DNA of 29,239 nucleotides from UBA5499 sp002426275. Its GTDB lineage: Bacteria; Bacillota; DTU084. The stretch lies in assembly GCA_937888735.1 (NCBI GenBank), contig CALASN010000048.1:1-29239 (forward strand), in the 5' to 3' direction. Shown here one piece after another: positions 1-8,808 of the stretch. Made by a program: the position numbers and the translations under genes. Below the pieces are notes generated by a model, which was not told the DNA's origin, ran no database searches, and saw nothing but the letters and a program-made list of their open reading frames with translations. How positions within the stretch are numbered: the stretch's first letter is position 1; every line of letters begins with the position of its first letter.

Positions 1-1
1 A

Positions 2-2488
2 CAAATTGACGCCATAGTCAAAGCCATGACCTTGGCGGGAGTGGATCACCACATTGAGCTGGCTCATCTGGCCTATGAGGAAACCGGCATGGGCGTCTAC
101 GAAGATAAGGTAACGAAAAACCTCTTCGCCACAGAAGACGTCTATCACAATATCAAGCGGGAACGCACGGTGGGCGTGATTGAAGAGAACTTGGAAGAAG
201 ACTACTGCAAAATCGCAGAACCGATCGGCATTATCGCAGGACTTACGCCTGTTACTAACCCTACCTCCACCGCCATGTTTAAATCCCTGATCTCAGTGAA
301 AACCAGAAACCCCATCATCTTCAGCTTTCACCCCAAGGCGCTGAAATCCAGCATCAGAGCCGCTGAAATCATGCTCCAGGCGGCTGTGGCGGCCGGGGCG
401 CCGGAAGGCGCCATCGGCTGGCTGGAAAAGCCCAGCGCCGAAGCGACCCATTTGCTGATGAACCACCCTGAAGTGGCGCTGATTTTGGCCACAGGCGGGG
501 CCGGCATGGTGGAAGCCGCCTACAGCTGCGGCAAACCCGCTTTGGGCGTGGGACCGGGCAATGTTCCCTGCTACATTGAAAAAACGGCAAATATCAAGCG
601 CGCCGTGGCAGACCTGATTCTCAGCAAAACTTTCGACAATGGAATGATCTGCGCCTCCGAGCAAGCTGTAATCGTGGATCGGGAGATAACCGAAGAAGTC
701 CGCAGTCTCATGGAAGAATACGGCTGCTATTTTCTCTCCCCGTCCGAAATCCCAGCCTTAGAGCAGCTGGCCATCGATCCCAAGCGCTGTGCCATGAGTC
801 CGCAGGTAGTTGGCCAGCCGGCAGCAAAAATCGCCAGTATGGCGGGCTTTTCTGTGCCTGAAGACACAAAGATCCTGGTGGCTCCTTTGGACGGCGTCGG
901 CCCGGACTATCCCCTCTCCCGGGAAAAGCTCAGTCCCATTTTAGCTTATTACGAGGTCGCCAATTATGAGGAAGGAATCCATCGCTGCGACGAGATGACG
1001 GAATTCGGGGGACTGGGACACTCTGCTGTCATCCACTCCCATGACGACAAGGCAATCGCCGCTTTCACCTCCCGGGTCCGGACAGGCAGATTGCTGGTTA
1101 ATTCTCCGTCTTCGCTGGGCGCCATCGGAGACCTGTATAATACAAATACCCCTTCCTTAACTTTAGGCTGTGGTTCCATGGGACGCAACTCCACAACCGA
1201 TAATGTGAGCGTGATGAATTTGATCAATGTGAAACGCGTTTCCATTCGCAGAGACAGAATGCAGTGGTTTAAGATTCCGCCTAAGATTTACTTTCAACCA
1301 GGCAGCTTGCAGTATTTGAGCAAGATCAAAGGCCAACGCGCTTTCATCGTCACAGACCCTGCCATGGCGAAGCTGGGCTTCGTGGACAAGGTGACATACC
1401 AGCTGAATAAGACAAACATCAGCTATAAGATCTTCTCGGATGTGGAGCCTGACCCCACAGTGCAGACTGTGCAGGAAGGCGTCAAACAAATGAACGAGTT
1501 CAAGCCAGATCTCATCATCGCCTTAGGCGGAGGCTCGGCTATGGATGCTGCCAAGGGCATGTGGCTGTTCTACGAGAGCCCGGAAACGGAATTTGAAACT
1601 CTCCGGCTGAAGTTCGCGGACATCAGAAAGCGGGCCTTCAAATTCCCGGTCTTGGGCAAAAAAGCGCTCTATGTTGCCATCCCCACAACCAGCGGCACAG
1701 GCTCCGAGGTAACGTCCTTTGCCGTGATCACAGACCCTGCTCGGGACGTTAAGTATCCGCTGGCTGATTATGAATTGACGCCCGATATCGCCATTTTGGA
1801 TCCGGATTTGGTGATGACCGTGCCGCCTAAGGTTACGGCTGACACGGGAGTCGACGTGCTCACCCACGCCATCGAAGCCTACGTTTCGGTGATGGCTTCG
1901 GATTATACCGACGCCTTGGCGGAGAAGGCAATCAAGCTGGTCTTTCAATACCTACCCAGGGCTTTCGCCGACGGCTCCGACGCCAAGGCCCGGGAGAAAA
2001 TGCATAACGCCTCGTGTATGGGCGGCATGGCCTTCACCAACGCGTTCCTGGGACTCAACCACAGCATGGCCCACGTGCTGGGAGCCAAGTTCCATCTGCC
2101 CCACGGCCGGGCAAATGCGATTCTGCTCCCCTACGTGATTCGCTATAACGCCAGCAAGCCCACTAAATTCGCGGCCTTCCCGCAGTATGAGTATCCCAAA
2201 GCGCACGAGCGCTACGCGGAAATCTCAGACTTTATCGGGGTCAAGGGCAAAACAGTGGAAGAATCCGTCGCGAATCTCATCGGCGCCATCCAGGAACTTT
2301 TGAAGAAAGTACAGATCCCCCTAACTTTGAAAGCTGCCGGCTTGGATGAGGCAAATTTCGCAGCCTTGATTCCGGAGATGTCCGATATCGCCTTCAACGA
2401 CCAGTGCACGGGCTCAAACCCGCGGCTGCCGCTGGTGGCTGAAATCAGCGCTCTGTTCAGCCAGGCATACTATGGGAAATTAAAATAG
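2..2488 (+). CDS. adhE: Bifunctional acetaldehyde-CoA/alcohol dehydrogenase AdhE, 5' truncated by window edge
   Basis: AdhE reduces acetyl-CoA to acetaldehyde and then ethanol with NADH, and is the main ethanol-forming enzyme of many fermenters. The reading frame is open from base 2, ahead of the first ATG at 26, and the residues before it fit the family, so about 30-40 N-terminal residues lie outside the window. The N-terminal half is a CoA-acylating aldehyde dehydrogenase; its likely catalytic Cys is in the MICAS motif (codon at 650-652). The C-terminal half is an iron-dependent alcohol dehydrogenase with the nucleotide-binding GGGSAMDAAKG (about 1524-1556) and the metal-binding stretch GLNHSMAHVLGAKFHLPHG (about 2050-2106). 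The length (829 visible residues) suits the usual 860-900. It is convergent with the zinc operon and followed by a terminator. No frameshift is seen. Confidence 0.97.
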   Translation, partial: QIDAIVKAMTLAGVDHHIELAHLAYEETGMGVYEDKVTKNLFATEDVYHNIKRERTVGVIEENLEEDYCKIAEPIGIIAGLTPVTNPTSTAMFKSLISVKTRNPIIFSFHPKALKSSIRAAEIMLQAAVAAGAPEGAIGWLEKPSAEATHLLMNHPEVALILATGGAGMVEAAYSCGKPALGVGPGNVPCYIEKTANIKRAVADLILSKTFDNGMICASEQAVIVDREITEEVRSLMEEYGCYFLSPSEIPALEQLAIDPKRCAMSPQVVGQPAAKIASMAGFSVPEDTKILVAPLDGVGPDYPLSREKLSPILAYYEVANYEEGIHRCDEMTEFGGLGHSAVIHSHDDKAIAAFTSRVRTGRLLVNSPSSLGAIGDLYNTNTPSLTLGCGSMGRNSTTDNVSVMNLINVKRVSIRRDRMQWFKIPPKIYFQPGSLQYLSKIKGQRAFIVTDPAMAKLGFVDKVTYQLNKTNISYKIFSDVEPDPTVQTVQEGVKQMNEFKPDLIIALGGGSAMDAAKGMWLFYESPETEFETLRLKFADIRKRAFKFPVLGKKALYVAIPTTSGTGSEVTSFAVITDPARDVKYPLADYELTPDIAILDPDLVMTVPPKVTADTGVDVLTHAIEAYVSVMASDYTDALAEKAIKLVFQYLPRAFADGSDAKAREKMHNASCMGGMAFTNAFLGLNHSMAHVLGAKFHLPHGRANAILLPYVIRYNASKPTKFAAFPQYEYPKAHERYAEISDFIGVKGKTVEESVANLIGAIQELLKKVQIPLTLKAAGLDEANFAALIPEMSDIAFNDQCTGSNPRLPLVAEISALFSQAYYGKLK

Positions 2489-2508
2489 CAAACTCCATCC
2501 CTCACGAA

Positions 2509-2545
2509 GCGAGGCTGCCTCCTTTTGGAGACAGCCTCGCTTTTT
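2509..2545 (+). terminator. Rho-independent terminator of adhE
   Basis: A 9-bp perfect stem (GCGAGGCTG at 2509-2517 with CAGCCTCGC at 2532-2540) encloses a second CTCC/GGAG stem and a TTTT loop, and is followed by TTTTT on the + strand. It lies 21 nt after the adhE stop. The opposite strand lacks a clear U-run, so it mainly serves adhE. Confidence 0.9.
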
Positions 2546-2553
2546 ATTGCGTC

Positions 2554-3300
2554 TCAATACGGATAAATGTAGCCCTTCACCGCTCTGGCGGGCGCTATTT
2601 TCTCCACGACGATCCGGGGTTCGTATTTTTCCGAGCCGCCTTGGGACTCTACTTTTCCCATCACTCCGTCCACAGTGACCCAGGACTCGGCTTTCAGTTG
2701 GGAAGCCGCTTCAGATCTGCACACAAATCCGACGGGCATCAAATCCGCAGCGCAGCACGTCATCATCAGCCGCGCTAGGGCAAATTCATCGTCTTTTAAC
2801 AATTCCGGGTCTTTACAGACGAAGCCCGTGGCTGTGATTGGATATCCTTCATATTGCTCCGCATGCATGTAAAGCTCCGAAAGCCAAAAGCCGAAATCAT
2901 CATTGCTCGCCGCGGCGATCTTAGCAGCTGCCGCGTCCGAATCCGGCAGAGCCGTCTCTTCTGGCGGTTTTGAACGCCGCTCCGCCTTTGGAGGCGCCAC
3001 AGCTGCCTTCTTATTGCCGGAAAGATCGGAAATATCCAGAGGACTGTGGGGAAGCAGCAACAGCAAAACTGGAATTGCCAGCACCAGGCAATGGGCGGAG
3101 CGCACTTTGTGCTGCGGCCGCAACCTGCCCAAGGCTGACAGCGCCCAGATCCCCATCACGACGGCTGTAAAGTAGAGGTACGGTTCCATTCTGGGGGTGA
3201 CATAGGACAGATACTTACCGCTGCGCACCAGATAAAGCGTAACTCCCCCAAAGACGCAGCAAGAGACGATTTCCAAGGAAGTCTGAGCGTTGAGTCTCAC
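2554..3300 (-). CDS. DUF1980 / TIGR03943 (YcgQ-like) membrane-anchored protein
   Basis: The 248-residue protein has two or three N-terminal hydrophobic segments (about residues 8-25, 33-52 and 63-80), a Pro/Ala/Lys-rich linker and a soluble C-terminal domain with the conserved-looking MTCCAAD motif. This layout fits the DUF1980/UPF0703 family (B. subtilis YcgQ), which is usually encoded beside a UPF0718 permease, as here. The partners probably form one membrane system, but its substrate is not established. I chose the GTG at 3300, one base after the permease TAA and preceded by a GGGGGG Shine-Dalgarno. The longer frame to 3378 would only add residues from inside the permease gene. It is the last gene of the zinc operon. 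The family call is firm; the role in zinc handling is inferred from its neighbours. Confidence 0.87.
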   Translation of the reverse strand: MRLNAQTSLEIVSCCVFGGVTLYLVRSGKYLSYVTPRMEPYLYFTAVVMGIWALSALGRLRPQHKVRSAHCLVLAIPVLLLLLPHSPLDISDLSGNKKAAVAPPKAERRSKPPEETALPDSDAAAAKIAAASNDDFGFWLSELYMHAEQYEGYPITATGFVCKDPELLKDDEFALARLMMTCCAADLMPVGFVCRSEAASQLKAESWVTVDGVMGKVESQGGSEKYEPRIVVEKIAPARAVKGYIYPY

Positions 3301-3301
3301 T

Positions 3302-4870
3302 TTACATCCCCCCCAGCCGCGAAAACAGAAAGACGATCGCAAAGCACACGCTGAACGCCACAAATAATAGTTTGCCAATGAACCTTTTCGAGAATCCGGC
3401 AGAGAGCATCAGCACGTTTTTCAGATCCATCATCGGTCCGAAGACCAAAAAGCCCATCAGCGCGCCCGCGGGGAATTGGCCGGCAAAGCCTCGAGCCACA
3501 ACCGCGTCTGAAGAGGAGCAAAGAGAGAGAAAAAAAGCCATGGCCATCATGATCACAAGAGAAATGGCGAGGCTTGCCCCGCTTTGAGCCGAAGCGAAGA
3601 GCCCTTTGCCCATGGTTTGAAAGAGCGCAGAGATGAAAGTGCCAATTAACAAATACTTCCCCACGCTGAAAAATTCCGCTTGGGAATGCCGCAAAAACAA
3701 GCTCAGCTTTCCGGAAAAAGTATGCGGCCGGCTGTCCAGGTAGCAGCCGCAACTGCACAGCACGCTGTCCAGCTTCCCTCCGGAGAGAATCTGTCCTTGG
3801 GACGGCAGGATGGCAAACCAAAGACCAATGAGCACGGCGGAGACGATTCCCAGGCACACGCGGCTGGCCACCATCTTCAGATCGCCGCCAAAGGCGTAAT
3901 ATGTCGACAGGATCACCACCGGGTTGATCACCGGCGTTGCGGTCATGAAGGTAACAGCCGCCGGGAGGGGCACCCCTTTTCTCACCAAGCTTCTGAAAAT
4001 GGGAATGGACGCGCAATCGCAAACCGGAAGGCAGAAGCCGCCTATGATTGCCGCCAGCATTCCACGGCCTAGGGATTTAGGAAATAAGCGCTCAATCGCG
4101 CTTTGGGAGACAAAGATCTGAATTGCTGCTGAAAGCAGGACGCCAATCAACAAAAAGGGAAAGGCCTGTAAGATGATCCCTAAAAACACATTGCTGATGG
4201 TATTGACCGGGATCCTCAGGAGCTGGAATACAGGCCTGGCCGCGAAATACAGCGCCATGAGCAAGCCCACTGTCACGAAAAAAGATGTCACAGGACGCTC
4301 TCTCAGGCGCAACTGTTGATCCAGCTCTTCGTACGCTATGGCGCTAAAGACGGGAATTCCAGGGTTGAGGTCTGTGAAAAGGCGCGCGATGCGCCTGAAC
4401 GCATTCTGGGAGCGGACATTGCGCAAGACCGCAAAATCGCTGTTGGCAATCTGCTCCGGCAATGCGGGTCCGGTTCTGCCCAACAGATTTTCGATGCCGG
4501 CGGCATCAGCGACGTGAATTACCTTCAGAAGCCTGCACAGCCTCAGAAGCCGAGAATCGGAGAGTAACGCTTCAAGCTGAGAAAATGGAGCGACGCCGTT
4601 CCATTCCAGCCAGATTTCATCGAACCGCTCGCTTTGGAGACAGGCGCAGATCTCCTGGGCGATCCGCTTTGGCCTTTGCGCCAGCTCGCTTTGCGAGAAA
4701 ACCAGACGCTGGCAGTCGCAAGCAGGACGGGAAAATTCCTCCTGACCTGTCTCGAACTGAACAACCATGATCCTCTTTTCCCGCCAATCTCGCCTTCGCA
4801 GCAGGTTATTCAAAAAAGTGGTTTTCCCTGCGTCCAGAAAGCCGGTGACAACGTAAACAGGCAGCGCCAT
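3302..4870 (-). CDS. Fusion of a CobW/COG0523-like GTPase domain with a UPF0718 (YcgR/YraQ-type) permease
   Basis: This is one uninterrupted 522-residue frame with two parts. Residues 1 to about 190 resemble a CobW/COG0523 P-loop GTPase with G1 GFLDAGKTT (10-18). Other hallmarks are degenerate: the CxCC metal motif is reduced to ACDC near 50-53, the usual E-P-S-G is EWNG near 89-92, and no CobW C-terminal domain is present. Residues of about 195-522 form a UPF0718 permease with roughly eight membrane segments and a PVCDCASIP cysteine motif (283-290); a second Cys cluster (CSCGC) lies in a loop. The ATG at 4870 starts 4 nt after the stop of the upstream complete COG0523 gene. The DUF1980 gene follows after 1 nt. 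The permease and DUF1980 pair is known; covalent attachment of a GTPase suggests nucleotide-gated or chaperone-fed metal transport, which is inference. The direction of transport is unknown. Confidence 0.88.
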   Translation of the reverse strand: MALPVYVVTGFLDAGKTTFLNNLLRRRDWREKRIMVVQFETGQEEFSRPACDCQRLVFSQSELAQRPKRIAQEICACLQSERFDEIWLEWNGVAPFSQLEALLSDSRLLRLCRLLKVIHVADAAGIENLLGRTGPALPEQIANSDFAVLRNVRSQNAFRRIARLFTDLNPGIPVFSAIAYEELDQQLRLRERPVTSFFVTVGLLMALYFAARPVFQLLRIPVNTISNVFLGIILQAFPFLLIGVLLSAAIQIFVSQSAIERLFPKSLGRGMLAAIIGGFCLPVCDCASIPIFRSLVRKGVPLPAAVTFMTATPVINPVVILSTYYAFGGDLKMVASRVCLGIVSAVLIGLWFAILPSQGQILSGGKLDSVLCSCGCYLDSRPHTFSGKLSLFLRHSQAEFFSVGKYLLIGTFISALFQTMGKGLFASAQSGASLAISLVIMMAMAFFLSLCSSSDAVVARGFAGQFPAGALMGFLVFGPMMDLKNVLMLSAGFSKRFIGKLLFVAFSVCFAIVFLFSRLGGM

Positions 4871-4874
4871 CCCA

Positions 4875-5786
4875 TCACGCTCCGCTGAACAGATTGACTA
4901 ATTCCTGTGAGTTCAGGTTCCGTCCTATGAAGCAAAGCAGCTCTCCCGGAGAAGCGCAATCCGTGACCAGAACGTCTCCGGGGAGGTACTGAAAATTGAG
5001 ATACCCGTCCGGGCCGCGAACTATCCCCTTGGCGCGCAGAATCGTTCCATTCGCGCTGCGCGCCATCTTTTCCGCCCGCGCCTTCAGCTCGTCCTTGCTG
5101 AATGTCCGCTTTGTCCTGACTGTAACCGTCTCAAAGGCCTCTTCGGCAGTCTGGTGATGGCCGCAGCCGCACCCGTGATGGCAAAGGTGGCCGGATGCAG
5201 GCTGCCGGCTGATGATTTCCCCCGCCGCGATTTGCTCCCAGGGCTTTGCCAAGATAGCGGCGTGGGGATTGATGGAGCCAATCAGCTCCTGCGCGGCGGC
5301 TATGCCTTGGGGATAATCTTCTGTGCGGCTGAGCACCACCGCATCTGCGTATCTAATCTGATCCGCGAAAAACTCTCCGAAGTTGTCAAGATACATCTGG
5401 CAACGTTTCACATCCGCCACCGTGATTTTGGCCTGCACTTCCGCCAAGGCGAGAAGGCGCGGGGCCGAACAGGCTTTCATTATATCCGAGAGCTTACCTA
5501 CGCCGGAAGGCTCAATGACGATTTTATCCGGCTGAAACCGACAGACAAGTTCCTCTATGGCTTTCCCAAAATCTCCCGCCAGGCTGCAGCAGATGCAGCC
5601 GGAATTGAGCTCTTTCACTTGGACGCTGCCAGATTTCAGCAAGGCGGCGTCAACGCTAATCTCCCCAAAATCATTTTCGATGAGCGCGATCTTTTCGCCT
5701 TGAAAAGCTTCCCGCAGCAGCTTCTGGATCAGAGTCGTTTTGCCTGCGCCTAAGAACCCAGAGACAATATAGATCTCCGTAGCCAT
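4875..5786 (-). CDS. COG0523 (CobW/YciC/ZigA-like) GTPase, putative zinc metallochaperone
   Basis: The 303-residue protein is a canonical COG0523 GTPase. It has P-loop GFLGAGKTT (10-18), the CxCC metal-binding motif GCICC (63-67), Walker B-like VIEPSG (90-95), a His/Cys-rich loop HLCHHGCGCGHH (200-211) and a CobW_C domain from about 216. Such GTPases deliver or retain metals; those with His-rich loops inside Zur regulons are linked to zinc allocation under zinc limitation. The start is taken as the second ATG of a pair at 5786, with AGGAGG 6 nt upstream, so the gene begins 30 nt after the zur stop. The open frame extends back to 5921 inside zur but is not needed. The zinc role follows from the neighbours, since other COG0523 members handle cobalt, nickel or iron. 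Confidence 0.92.
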   Translation of the reverse strand: MATEIYIVSGFLGAGKTTLIQKLLREAFQGEKIALIENDFGEISVDAALLKSGSVQVKELNSGCICCSLAGDFGKAIEELVCRFQPDKIVIEPSGVGKLSDIMKACSAPRLLALAEVQAKITVADVKRCQMYLDNFGEFFADQIRYADAVVLSRTEDYPQGIAAAQELIGSINPHAAILAKPWEQIAAGEIISRQPASGHLCHHGCGCGHHQTAEEAFETVTVRTKRTFSKDELKARAEKMARSANGTILRAKGIVRGPDGYLNFQYLPGDVLVTDCASPGELLCFIGRNLNSQELVNLFSGA

Positions 5787-5815
5787 CGGCATCCTCCTTC
5801 GCTTTCTGAAAGATG

Positions 5816-6229
5816 TTACTTTAAAGCGCACCTGCCGCAGTAACCATAGACTTCCAAATTGTGACCCGTCACGTGAAAGTCTTCGTCTTCGAGCTTGGGG
5901 ACGAATTTCTCCAGCGGGCAATTGTTCAGCGGCATAATTTTATGGCAGCCCAAACAGATGGCGTAATGCTTATGCTGGGCGCGGTTCAGCTCATAAAGGG
6001 CGGTTTCGTTGCTCATTACGGCCGCCTTAACCGCCACGCCTCGCTTCACAAAAAGCTCCAAAATCCGATAAACGGTGGACAGCCAGGCGGATTCGCCACG
6101 TTTTCCCAGCTCCGAGCAAATTTCCCTAGCGCTGAGAGGCCCCTGCGCATCCTCCAGCACGGAAAGCACGCCCTGACGGGGTTTGGTCTTTTTCAAGTCT
6201 GAAGGCCAATTATCGCCTGTCTCCTTCAT
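5816..6229 (-). CDS. zur: Fur-family metalloregulator, probably zinc-sensing Zur
   Basis: The 137-residue protein has an N-terminal winged helix (recognition segment about AWLSTVYRILELF) and a dimerisation/metal domain. That domain contains HKHYAICLGC and a C-terminal CGRC, giving the two CxxC pairs of the structural zinc site. Genes on both sides encode zinc uptake and zinc GTPases, which points to Zur rather than Fur or PerR. The ATG at 6229 is preferred to a GTG at 6238 because AGAGGTG lies 6 nt upstream of the ATG. It overlaps the 3' end of znuB by 20 nt, indicating coupling. Being inside the operon it would control, it is expected to autoregulate. The sensing metal is inferred from context. 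Confidence 0.9.
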   Translation of the reverse strand: MKETGDNWPSDLKKTKPRQGVLSVLEDAQGPLSAREICSELGKRGESAWLSTVYRILELFVKRGVAVKAAVMSNETALYELNRAQHKHYAICLGCHKIMPLNNCPLEKFVPKLEDEDFHVTGHNLEVYGYCGRCALK

Positions 6230-7061
6230 AATATTCACCTCTTTTCCCAGTCAGCACAAGCTTGGCTAAGATTTTCTTGAGCAGCAGAATCATTAACAGG
6301 CACAGCACTCCCAAAAGCACAATGGTACCGCCCGGCTTCAGCTTCAAATAATAGGAAATGAACAGGCCGCTGACAGTGAAGAAAACGGCGAAGCAAGACG
6401 CATAGATAACTGTTTGCTTATAGCTCTTCGCCAGCTGCATGGCGCAGGCAACCGGAACAACCATCAGCGAGGAGACGATGAGCGCCCCCACAGTGCGCGC
6501 GGCGACAGATACAGTGACGGCGGTCAGGATGGTGAAGATGAAATTGATCGCCCCCACCGGAATGCCGGCCAGATGTGCGGCGCGTTCATCCAAAGCGATA
6601 TAGAACAGCTCTTTGTACAGAAAAATAAATGCCGAGAGCACAATGCAGCTGATGCAAGCCACCAAAATCATCTCAAAATCGCTGATGGCCACAATGCTGC
6701 CGAAGAGAAAACTGTTGAAGTTAGCCGCGTTTTTAACGAAGCCGGACAAGATGCCCGCAAGACCGACTCCCGCAGACATGACGATGGCGATGGACATCTC
6801 GGAGAATTTGGGAATCTTTTTTCGAATTGCCTCAATGCCGAGGGCGGCGGCGATACAGGCCACAACCGCGCCCAAGATGGGATTAATCCCTAGGATCAAA
6901 CCGGCGGCAACGCCGGCAAGGGAGGTGTGCGACAGCGCATCGCCCATCATGGACAGCCGCTTTAACACTACGACGATGCCGACGCAAGGTATGATCACGG
7001 CCAGCAGAATGCCCACAATGAACGCCCGGCGCATGAAATCATATGCTAGGATCGATGCCAT
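6210..7061 (-). CDS. znuB: Zinc ABC transporter permease ZnuB
   Basis: The 283-residue ABC-3 family permease (ZnuB/TroC type) is predicted to have eight or nine membrane segments, with the family-typical stretch LSMMGDALSHTSLAGVAAG near residues 35-55. It forms the membrane channel for zinc delivered by the ZnuA lipoprotein and powered by ZnuC. The ATG at 7061 has AAGGAG 7 nt upstream; the frame stays open to 7145 inside znuC, but that extension is charged and unlike the family. The start overlaps the znuC 3' end by 23 nt, and the stop overlaps the zur start. Manganese-type ABC-3 permeases look similar, so zinc is assigned from the operon. Confidence 0.95.
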   Translation of the reverse strand: MASILAYDFMRRAFIVGILLAVIIPCVGIVVVLKRLSMMGDALSHTSLAGVAAGLILGINPILGAVVACIAAALGIEAIRKKIPKFSEMSIAIVMSAGVGLAGILSGFVKNAANFNSFLFGSIVAISDFEMILVACISCIVLSAFIFLYKELFYIALDERAAHLAGIPVGAINFIFTILTAVTVSVAARTVGALIVSSLMVVPVACAMQLAKSYKQTVIYASCFAVFFTVSGLFISYYLKLKPGGTIVLLGVLCLLMILLLKKILAKLVLTGKRGEYYEGDRR

Positions 7062-7809
7062 GAGCGTCTCCTTCCTGCCGGCTTTGCTTCTGCGCCGGGT
7101 GCTTGTGCTTGTGCGCAAGCTCTTCATGGATCTGCGCTTTGTCAAGCTCCACCAGGGATCCTTCTTCCAGGCATAAGATCCTGGACACGTAATCAGATGC
7201 CCGGCCTATATCATGGGTTACCATCACAATGGTGAGCCCGGTCTTGCGATTGAACGCGGACAACAATTCATAAAGCGTCAGCACAGACTTGGCATCCACG
7301 CCTGTGGTCGGTTCGTCCAAGAGCATCAGCTCCGGATCGTTCACCAAAACCCGCGCCAGCATAACCCGCTGCTGCTGACCGCCTGAGAGCTGGCCCACAA
7401 GGCGTTTGGCGTATGCGGTCATGCCCACCTGCGCAAGGGCCCGCTCTGTTTTCGCGCGATGTTCTTTCTTGGGAAACCGGCAAAGCCCGATCTGCGAGAA
7501 AAGATTGGCGCTCACGATTTCTTCCACTGTGGCGGGAAAATTGATGCCGCCCTGCAGCCCATTCTGCGGCACATAGCCTATTTGGGGCCAGTTTTTAAAC
7601 TGTCTGGCTTCTTGGCCGAACAAGCGAATATTTCCCGCAGCCGGGGTGAGCTCGCCCAGAATCAGCCGCAATAAGGTGCTTTTGCCAGCGCCATTGGCGC
7701 CGATGACGGCCGCGAAATCCCCCTTCTTAATGGAGAAGCCGATTTTCTCGAAAATCGGCTCGCTCCCATAACTGAAACTTAAGTTCTCTACTTCCAGTAT
7801 CTCGGACAT
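7039..7809 (-). CDS. znuC: Zinc ABC transporter ATP-binding protein ZnuC
   Basis: This 256-residue ABC ATPase has Walker A GANGAGKST, Q-loop VPQNG, signature LSGGQQQR, Walker B LMLLDEPTTG and the switch histidine in VTHD. It energises zinc import with ZnuB and ZnuA. The ATG at 7809 is preceded by AAGGAG 6 nt upstream and starts 10 nt after the znuA stop. The C-terminal tail has a small His/Lys-rich patch (HKHKHP), which is common in ZnuC-like ATPases and may bind metal. Confidence 0.96.
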   Translation of the reverse strand: MSEILEVENLSFSYGSEPIFEKIGFSIKKGDFAAVIGANGAGKSTLLRLILGELTPAAGNIRLFGQEARQFKNWPQIGYVPQNGLQGGINFPATVEEIVSANLFSQIGLCRFPKKEHRAKTERALAQVGMTAYAKRLVGQLSGGQQQRVMLARVLVNDPELMLLDEPTTGVDAKSVLTLYELLSAFNRKTGLTIVMVTHDIGRASDYVSRILCLEEGSLVELDKAQIHEELAHKHKHPAQKQSRQEGDAHGIDPSI

Positions 7810-7819
7810 CTTTGCTCCT

Positions 7820-8782
7820 TCACTGCAGCGCTTTTTTCAATGCTTCCAAGTTATGACGCATCACGGAAAAATAATCGTCTCCGGCTGCCAGTTGTTTGTC
7901 TGTAAGCCCTTCCAAGGGGTTCAACACGTCGGTTTCGGCGCCTGTGGCTTTGGCGATGGTTTCGGCGACTTTAGGATTTACCAATTCCTCAAAGAAAATC
8001 ACTTTCACGTCATGCGCTTTAGCGAACTCAATGATCTGCGTCATTCTGGCAGGATCCGGTTCGGAATCCGGAGCAAGCCCCTCAATTCCGATCTGCTCCA
8101 GACCGTAAGCTGCGCATAGGTAGCCGAACGCTTCGTGCGAAACGACGATCTCATTCTTGGGAAGAGCGGAGATGGCGTCCTTGAACTCTTTGTCCAGGGC
8201 GTCAAGTCTAGCGGCATATTTCGCGTAATTGGCCTGGTAATAATCCTTGTTGTCAGGATCCGCTTGCACGAAGGCTTCTTTTATGTTTTCCAGCTGCACT
8301 TTGGCATTTAATGGGCTGAGCCAAACGTGGGGATCATATGCTTCAGAGTCATGTTCGTCTTCGCGCTCAGCTTCGTGCTCATCCTCATGTTCGTGATGCC
8401 CTTCCCGTAAAGACACGCCTTTTGCAGCTTCAACGGCAATCAGCTCTTTATTCCCCAATGACTCCAGCACGTCCTTGGCCCAATGCTCCATGCCGGCTCC
8501 ATTATATACGAAAACATCGGCTTTTTCAAGTCCCGCAACATCTGAGGCGGTCGGCTCCCAATCGTGCGGCTCTGTTCCGGCGGGAACCATGTTCACCACG
8601 TCTACTTTATCGCCGCCGATCTTCTTTGCAAAGTCGTACATGGGATAAAAGCTGGCATAAACGGACAGTTTTCCGCTCCGTGATTGCCCGCCGTTCGCAC
8701 TTGGACTTTTGGTCCTGCTGCATCCCGCCAGCAAAACTGCGGCCAAGCATCCGATCAAAAGGATACTCCAAGCTCTCTTCAT
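7820..8782 (-). CDS. znuA: Zinc-binding lipoprotein ZnuA (ABC transporter solute-binding protein)
   Basis: The 320-residue cluster A-I solute-binding protein has a lipoprotein signal ending LLAGC (lipidated Cys21). Zinc ligands of the family are visible as His in EPHDWEP (about 74), DPHVW (about 153) and SHEAFGY (about 217). A His/Asp/Glu-rich loop (about 130-146) between the first two is diagnostic of zinc rather than manganese binding proteins. The ATG at 8782 gives a standard signal peptide, with AGGAGG about 10 nt upstream. ATGs further upstream overlap the zinc-ribbon gene and would spoil the signal. It is the second gene of the operon, 26 nt after the zinc-ribbon stop. Confidence 0.95.
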   Translation of the reverse strand: MKRAWSILLIGCLAAVLLAGCSRTKSPSANGGQSRSGKLSVYASFYPMYDFAKKIGGDKVDVVNMVPAGTEPHDWEPTASDVAGLEKADVFVYNGAGMEHWAKDVLESLGNKELIAVEAAKGVSLREGHHEHEDEHEAEREDEHDSEAYDPHVWLSPLNAKVQLENIKEAFVQADPDNKDYYQANYAKYAARLDALDKEFKDAISALPKNEIVVSHEAFGYLCAAYGLEQIGIEGLAPDSEPDPARMTQIIEFAKAHDVKVIFFEELVNPKVAETIAKATGAETDVLNPLEGLTDKQLAAGDDYFSVMRHNLEALKKALQ

Positions 8783-8808
8783 CTTCCGCAAACCTCCTCG
8801 CAGCATTT

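Noticed and set aside
3297..4022. 241-residue minus-strand frame inside the permease gene
   Set aside because: Arg/Gly/Pro-rich out-of-frame shadow of the permease coding sequence, without family features.
5787..5921. 45-residue N-terminal extension of the COG0523 GTPase
   Set aside because: It overlaps zur, while AGGAGG sits 6 nt ahead of the ATG at 5786.
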